From positions 1-8,131 of the forward strand of contig JAIHTM010000107.1 of assembly GCA_022713905.1 (NCBI GenBank): a stretch of 8,131 nucleotides of DNA, written 5' to 3'. The position numbers and the translations under genes were made by a program. The number at the start of each line of letters is the position of its first letter. The stretch's first letter is position 1. This stretch comes from Collinsella sp. (GTDB lineage Bacteria; Actinomycetota; Coriobacteriia; Coriobacteriales; Coriobacteriaceae). Under the pieces are notes generated by a model. It was not told the origin of the DNA and searched no databases. It was given only the letters and a program-made list of their open reading frames with translations. This document shows positions 5,147-8,131 of the stretch, one piece after another.

Positions 5147-6337
5147 ATGGCCTTTACCAAGAAGACCGTCCGCGACATCGATGTCGACGGCAAGCGCGTT
5201 CTCGTCCGCGTTGACTTTAACGTGCCTATCAAGGATGGCGTCGTTGGCGACACCACCCGTATCAAGGCTGCCCTGCCCACCATCAACTATCTCGTTGAGC
5301 ACAATGCTCGCGTCATCCTCATGAGCCACCTCGGCCGTCCCGATGGCACCGGCTTCCAGCCCGAGCTGTCCCTCGAGCCCGTCGCCAAGAAGCTCGCCGA
5401 GCTCTCTGGTCTTGACGTTGCCTTTGTTGCCGACACCTACGGCGAGAAGGCTGCCGAGGCTGTCGCCGCCGTCGAGCCGGGCAAGGTTCTCGTTCTCGAG
5501 AACGTCCGCTTCGATAAGCGTGAGAAGAAGAACGATCCCGAGATCGCCAAGAAGCTCGCTTCCTATGGTGACGTCTTCGTTCTCGATGCCTTCGGCACCG
5601 CTCACCGCGCCCAGGGTTCCGTCGTGGGCCCCGCCGCTTACCTGCCTGCCGTCGCCGGCTTCCTGCTCGAGAAGGAGGTCGACACGCTGACCGGCATCTT
5701 CGCCGAGCCCGAGCGCCCCTTCGTCGCCATCGTCGGCGGTTCCAAGGTTTCCTCCAAGATCGGCGTTCTCGATCACCTCATCGACTCTGCTGACACCCTG
5801 ATCATCGGTGGCGGTATGGCCTACACCTTCTTCCTGGCTCAGGGCCTGTCCGTCGGTCAGTCCCTCAAGGAAGAGGACTGGGTCGAGCGCGCTGGCGAGA
5901 TGCTCAAGAAGGCCGAGGAGAAGGGCGTCAAGATCCTGCTCCCCATCGACAACCGCGTTGCCGATCACTTTGGCGAGGACGCTGTCCCCGAGGTTGTCGC
6001 TTCCGACGCTATCCCCGACGATCGTGAGGGCATGGACATCGGCCCCAAGACCGAGGAGCTCTACGCCGAGGCCGTCAAGGGCGCCAAGACCGTGTTCTGG
6101 AATGGCCCCATGGGCGTCTTCGAGTTCGACAACTTTGCTCACGGCACCCAGGCTATCGCCGAGGCTGTCGCCGAGGCCGACTGCACCTCGATCATCGGCG
6201 GTGGCGACTCTGTCGCAGCTGTCAACAAGTTCAACCTGGCCGACAAGATGAGCTGGATCTCCACCGGTGGTGGCGCTTCCATGGAGCTCGTCGAGGGTAA
6301 GGCCCTGCCCGGAGTGGAGGCGCTTCTCGATGCCTAA
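5147..6337 (+). CDS. pgk: Phosphoglycerate kinase
   Basis: The 396-aa monomeric kinase transfers phosphate from 1,3-bisphosphoglycerate to ADP, the first ATP-yielding step of lower glycolysis. Signature RVLVRVDFNVP is at residues 17-27 with substrate-binding D23 and N25; SHLGRP is at 60-65, ENVRF at 118-122, DAFGTAHRAQGS at 147-158, GGSKVSSKI at 197-205 (nucleotide-side Lys), GGGMAYTF at 221-228, WNGPMGVFE at 318-326 and the nucleotide loop GGGDSVAAV at 351-359. Length is normal. The ATG at 5147 is chosen because MAFTKKTV fits family N termini and GAAAGG lies 11 bases before it; the in-frame ATG at 5111 would add 12 atypical residues and sits in a hairpin. Its stop overlaps tpiA by 8 nt, indicating translational coupling. 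Codon bias suggests high expression. Confidence 0.98.
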   Translation: MAFTKKTVRDIDVDGKRVLVRVDFNVPIKDGVVGDTTRIKAALPTINYLVEHNARVILMSHLGRPDGTGFQPELSLEPVAKKLAELSGLDVAFVADTYGEKAAEAVAAVEPGKVLVLENVRFDKREKKNDPEIAKKLASYGDVFVLDAFGTAHRAQGSVVGPAAYLPAVAGFLLEKEVDTLTGIFAEPERPFVAIVGGSKVSSKIGVLDHLIDSADTLIIGGGMAYTFFLAQGLSVGQSLKEEDWVERAGEMLKKAEEKGVKILLPIDNRVADHFGEDAVPEVVASDAIPDDREGMDIGPKTEELYAEAVKGAKTVFWNGPMGVFEFDNFAHGTQAIAEAVAEADCTSIIGGGDSVAAVNKFNLADKMSWISTGGGASMELVEGKALPGVEALLDA

Positions 6338-7097
6338 TCGCACCCTTCTTATCGCTGGTAACTGGAAGATGAACAACGACGTCGCCGAGGCTGCCAAGCT
6401 CGCCGACGAGCTGGCTCAGGCTCTGCCCGAGGTTCCGGCTGGCGTCGAGGTGCTCGTCTGCCCTCCGACCATCGACATCACCACGGTTCATGACCGCATT
6501 CAGGCTGCCCCCATCGCCCTCGGTGCACAGAACGTGTACTGGGAGGCCAAGGGTGCCTTCACCGGTGAGTCCTCTTGCGACATGCTCAAGTCCGCTGGCT
6601 GCACCTACTGCATCATCGGTCACTCCGAGCGTCGCGACTACTTCCACGAGACCGACGAGGACCAGAACAAGAAGGCTAAGGCTCTCGTTGCCGCCGGCCT
6701 TGTTCCCGTCTTCTGCTGCGGCGAGTCCCTCGAGGTCCGCGAGGCTGGCACCTATGTCGAGCACGTCGTGAACCAGGTCAAGGCTGGCCTTGCTGGTCTT
6801 GAGATCACCTGCCCCAATCAGGTCGTCGTCGCCTACGAGCCCATCTGGGCCATCGGCACCGGCAAGACCGCTACCGCCGAGGACGCTCAGGAGGTCTGCG
6901 GTGCTATCCGTGAGACCCTCAAGGAGATGTTCGGCGAGGAGCTCGCTAACGGCATCCGCGTGCTGTATGGCGGTTCCGCCAAGCCCGGCAACATCGCCGA
7001 GCTCGTCGCCAAGCCCGACGTTGACGGCGCCCTCGTGGGCGGCGCTTCGCTCAAGGCTGCCGACTTCGCCTCTATGGTCGTCAAGGCAGGCGAGTAG
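6330..7097 (+). CDS. tpiA: Triosephosphate isomerase
   Basis: The 255-aa TIM barrel interconverts dihydroxyacetone phosphate and glyceraldehyde-3-phosphate. All catalytic residues are visible: Asn11 and Lys13 in GNWKMN (10-15), His98 in IGHSERR (96-102) and Glu170 in AYEPIWAIGTGKTAT (168-182), which includes the mobile loop. Phosphate-binding YGGSAKPGN is at 213-221 and GALVGGASL at 233-241. The ATG at 6330 lies inside the end of pgk, with GGAGG at 6316-6320 nine bases upstream. An in-frame ATG at 6267 would add 21 residues that look like out-of-frame pgk sequence and is rejected. gpmI starts 5 nt after its stop. Length and motifs are normal. Confidence 0.98.
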   Translation: MPNRTLLIAGNWKMNNDVAEAAKLADELAQALPEVPAGVEVLVCPPTIDITTVHDRIQAAPIALGAQNVYWEAKGAFTGESSCDMLKSAGCTYCIIGHSERRDYFHETDEDQNKKAKALVAAGLVPVFCCGESLEVREAGTYVEHVVNQVKAGLAGLEITCPNQVVVAYEPIWAIGTGKTATAEDAQEVCGAIRETLKEMFGEELANGIRVLYGGSAKPGNIAELVAKPDVDGALVGGASLKAADFASMVVKAGE

Positions 7098-7102
7098 GAC
7101 AT

Positions 7103-8131
7103 ATGGCACAACGTCATCTTCCTGCACTCCTGATTATCATGGATGGCTGCGGCCTTGCTCCGGCCGATGGCGAGAACGCCGTCGCCGCTGCCAAGACGCC
7201 CTTCCTTGATGGCCTGTACGAGAAGTACCCCCACACCACGCTCGGTGCTTCGGGCGAGGACGTGGGCCTTCCCGACGGCCAGATGGGTAACTCCGAGGTG
7301 GGTCACCTCAACATCGGTGCCGGCCGCATCGTGTTCCAGGAGCTTTCGCGCATCAACAATGCCATCAAGGACGGCTCCATCGCCAAGAACGAGGTCTTCG
7401 TCAAGGCTATGGACGACGTCAAGGCTGACGGCAAGACTCTTCACCTCATGGGCCTTATGAGCCCTGGCGGCGTTCACTCCCACATGAACCACGTCGAGGC
7501 CCTGGTCAAGATGGCTGCCGAGCACGGTGTCAAGACCGTTCGCGTCCACGCCTTCATGGATGGCCGCGACGTTGACCCGCAGTCCGGCGCTGGCTACATG
7601 AGTGAGCTCTGCGCCTTCCTGGCTAAGATCTCCGAGGAGACCGGTTGCGACGCTCGCGTTGCCACCGTCTCGGGCCGTTATTGGGCCATGGACCGCGATA
7701 ATCGTTGGGAGCGCATCCAGCGCGCCTACGACGTCATGGTCAACGCGTCCGATGCCGATGTCGACCCTGTTGCCGGTATCAAGGCCTACTACGAGAAGGA
7801 TCCGCGCGGCGACGAGTTCGTCGAGCCTTTCGCTGCCCACAACGAGGGCATCCACGAGGGCGACGCGGCCATCTTCTTCAACTTCCGTCCCGACCGCGCT
7901 CGTCAGATGACCCGCGTATTCACGGACAAGGAGTTCGACGGCTTTGAGCGCGAGCAGATCAAGCTTTCACACTTTGTGACGATGACCGAGTACGATCCGA
8001 CGTTTGACGTCGAGGTCGCCTTCCCCAAGACGTTCCCGGAGAACGTCCTAGCCGACGTCATCGCCGCCAATGGCCTGAAGCAGCTGCACACTGCCGAGAC
8101 CGAGAAGTACGCCCACGTGACGTTCTTCCTC
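7103..8131 (+). CDS. gpmI: 2,3-bisphosphoglycerate-independent phosphoglycerate mutase (N-terminal part, cut by window end)
   Basis: The reading frame is open from the ATG at 7103 through the last base, giving 343 residues of an expected 510 or so. The enzyme converts 3- to 2-phosphoglycerate through a phosphoserine intermediate with two Mn ions. Visible marks are IIMDGCGLAP at 11-20 (metal Asp14), MGNSEVGHLNIGAGR at 61-75 with nucleophile Ser64, GGVHSH at 122-127, HAFMDGRDVDPQSG at 149-162, SGRYWAMDRDNRWER at 190-204, NFRPDRARQ at 260-268 and ETEKYAHVTFF at 332-342. The C-terminal metal ligands lie outside the window. AGGA at 7096-7099, overlapping the tpiA stop, is the likely ribosome binding site, with short spacing. 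The 5-nt gap to tpiA indicates one operon with pgk and tpiA. Confidence 0.97.
   Translation, partial: MAQRHLPALLIIMDGCGLAPADGENAVAAAKTPFLDGLYEKYPHTTLGASGEDVGLPDGQMGNSEVGHLNIGAGRIVFQELSRINNAIKDGSIAKNEVFVKAMDDVKADGKTLHLMGLMSPGGVHSHMNHVEALVKMAAEHGVKTVRVHAFMDGRDVDPQSGAGYMSELCAFLAKISEETGCDARVATVSGRYWAMDRDNRWERIQRAYDVMVNASDADVDPVAGIKAYYEKDPRGDEFVEPFAAHNEGIHEGDAAIFFNFRPDRARQMTRVFTDKEFDGFEREQIKLSHFVTMTEYDPTFDVEVAFPKTFPENVLADVIAANGLKQLHTAETEKYAHVTFFL

Noticed and set aside
5072..6397. A 441-codon open frame on the minus strand opposite pgk
   Set aside because: It is a mirror of biased pgk codons, with Leu/Gly/Asp/Val-rich composition and no motifs.
6887..7855. A 322-codon open frame on the minus strand opposite tpiA and gpmI
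   Set aside because: It spans two confidently identified genes and their junction and shows only codon-bias artefact composition.

Overview
The window is a GC-rich, compact bacterial segment with eight genes, all on the + strand. In order they are a ROK-family sugar kinase (probable N-acetylmannosamine kinase), N-acetylmannosamine-6-phosphate 2-epimerase (nanE), rapZ, whiA, and a glycolytic run of gap, pgk, tpiA and gpmI, the last cut by the window end. A WhiA homologue beside RapZ, an Arg instead of Lys in the RapZ P-loop (common in actinobacterial RapZ), strong GAG/AAG/ATC/CTC codon bias and sialic-acid-type catabolic genes together suggest a gut-type Actinomycetota, most likely class Coriobacteriia (Collinsella-like). 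That placement is inferred from recalled family features, not from a search.

Region 1 (1-1829) is amino-sugar catabolism: the kinase makes ManNAc-6-phosphate and NanE converts it to GlcNAc-6-phosphate. Between them lies a striking 98-nt imperfect palindrome (1020-1117) with a UUCG-capped core and several tandem G·A appositions. It is the least ordinary part of the window.

Region 2 (1830-3787) holds rapZ and whiA, separated by 6 nt. In many Gram-positive genomes a yvcK-type gene lies between these two, and here it does not. A GC-rich hairpin with a T-rich tail lies just before the rapZ ribosome binding site.

Region 3 (3788-3980) is an AT-rich 193-bp gap. It carries a 14-bp perfect palindrome with a central CG, a second small dyad, a plausible promoter and a GC-rich leader hairpin in front of gap.

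Region 4 (3981-8131) is lower glycolysis from glyceraldehyde-3-phosphate to 2-phosphoglycerate. A strong intrinsic terminator separates gap from pgk. pgk and tpiA overlap by 8 nt and gpmI starts 5 nt after tpiA, so pgk-tpiA-gpmI looks like one translationally linked unit. I see no transposase, CRISPR array, tRNA or rRNA. The gene content is mostly core housekeeping, and the interest lies in the intergenic structures and in a few atypical protein motifs.
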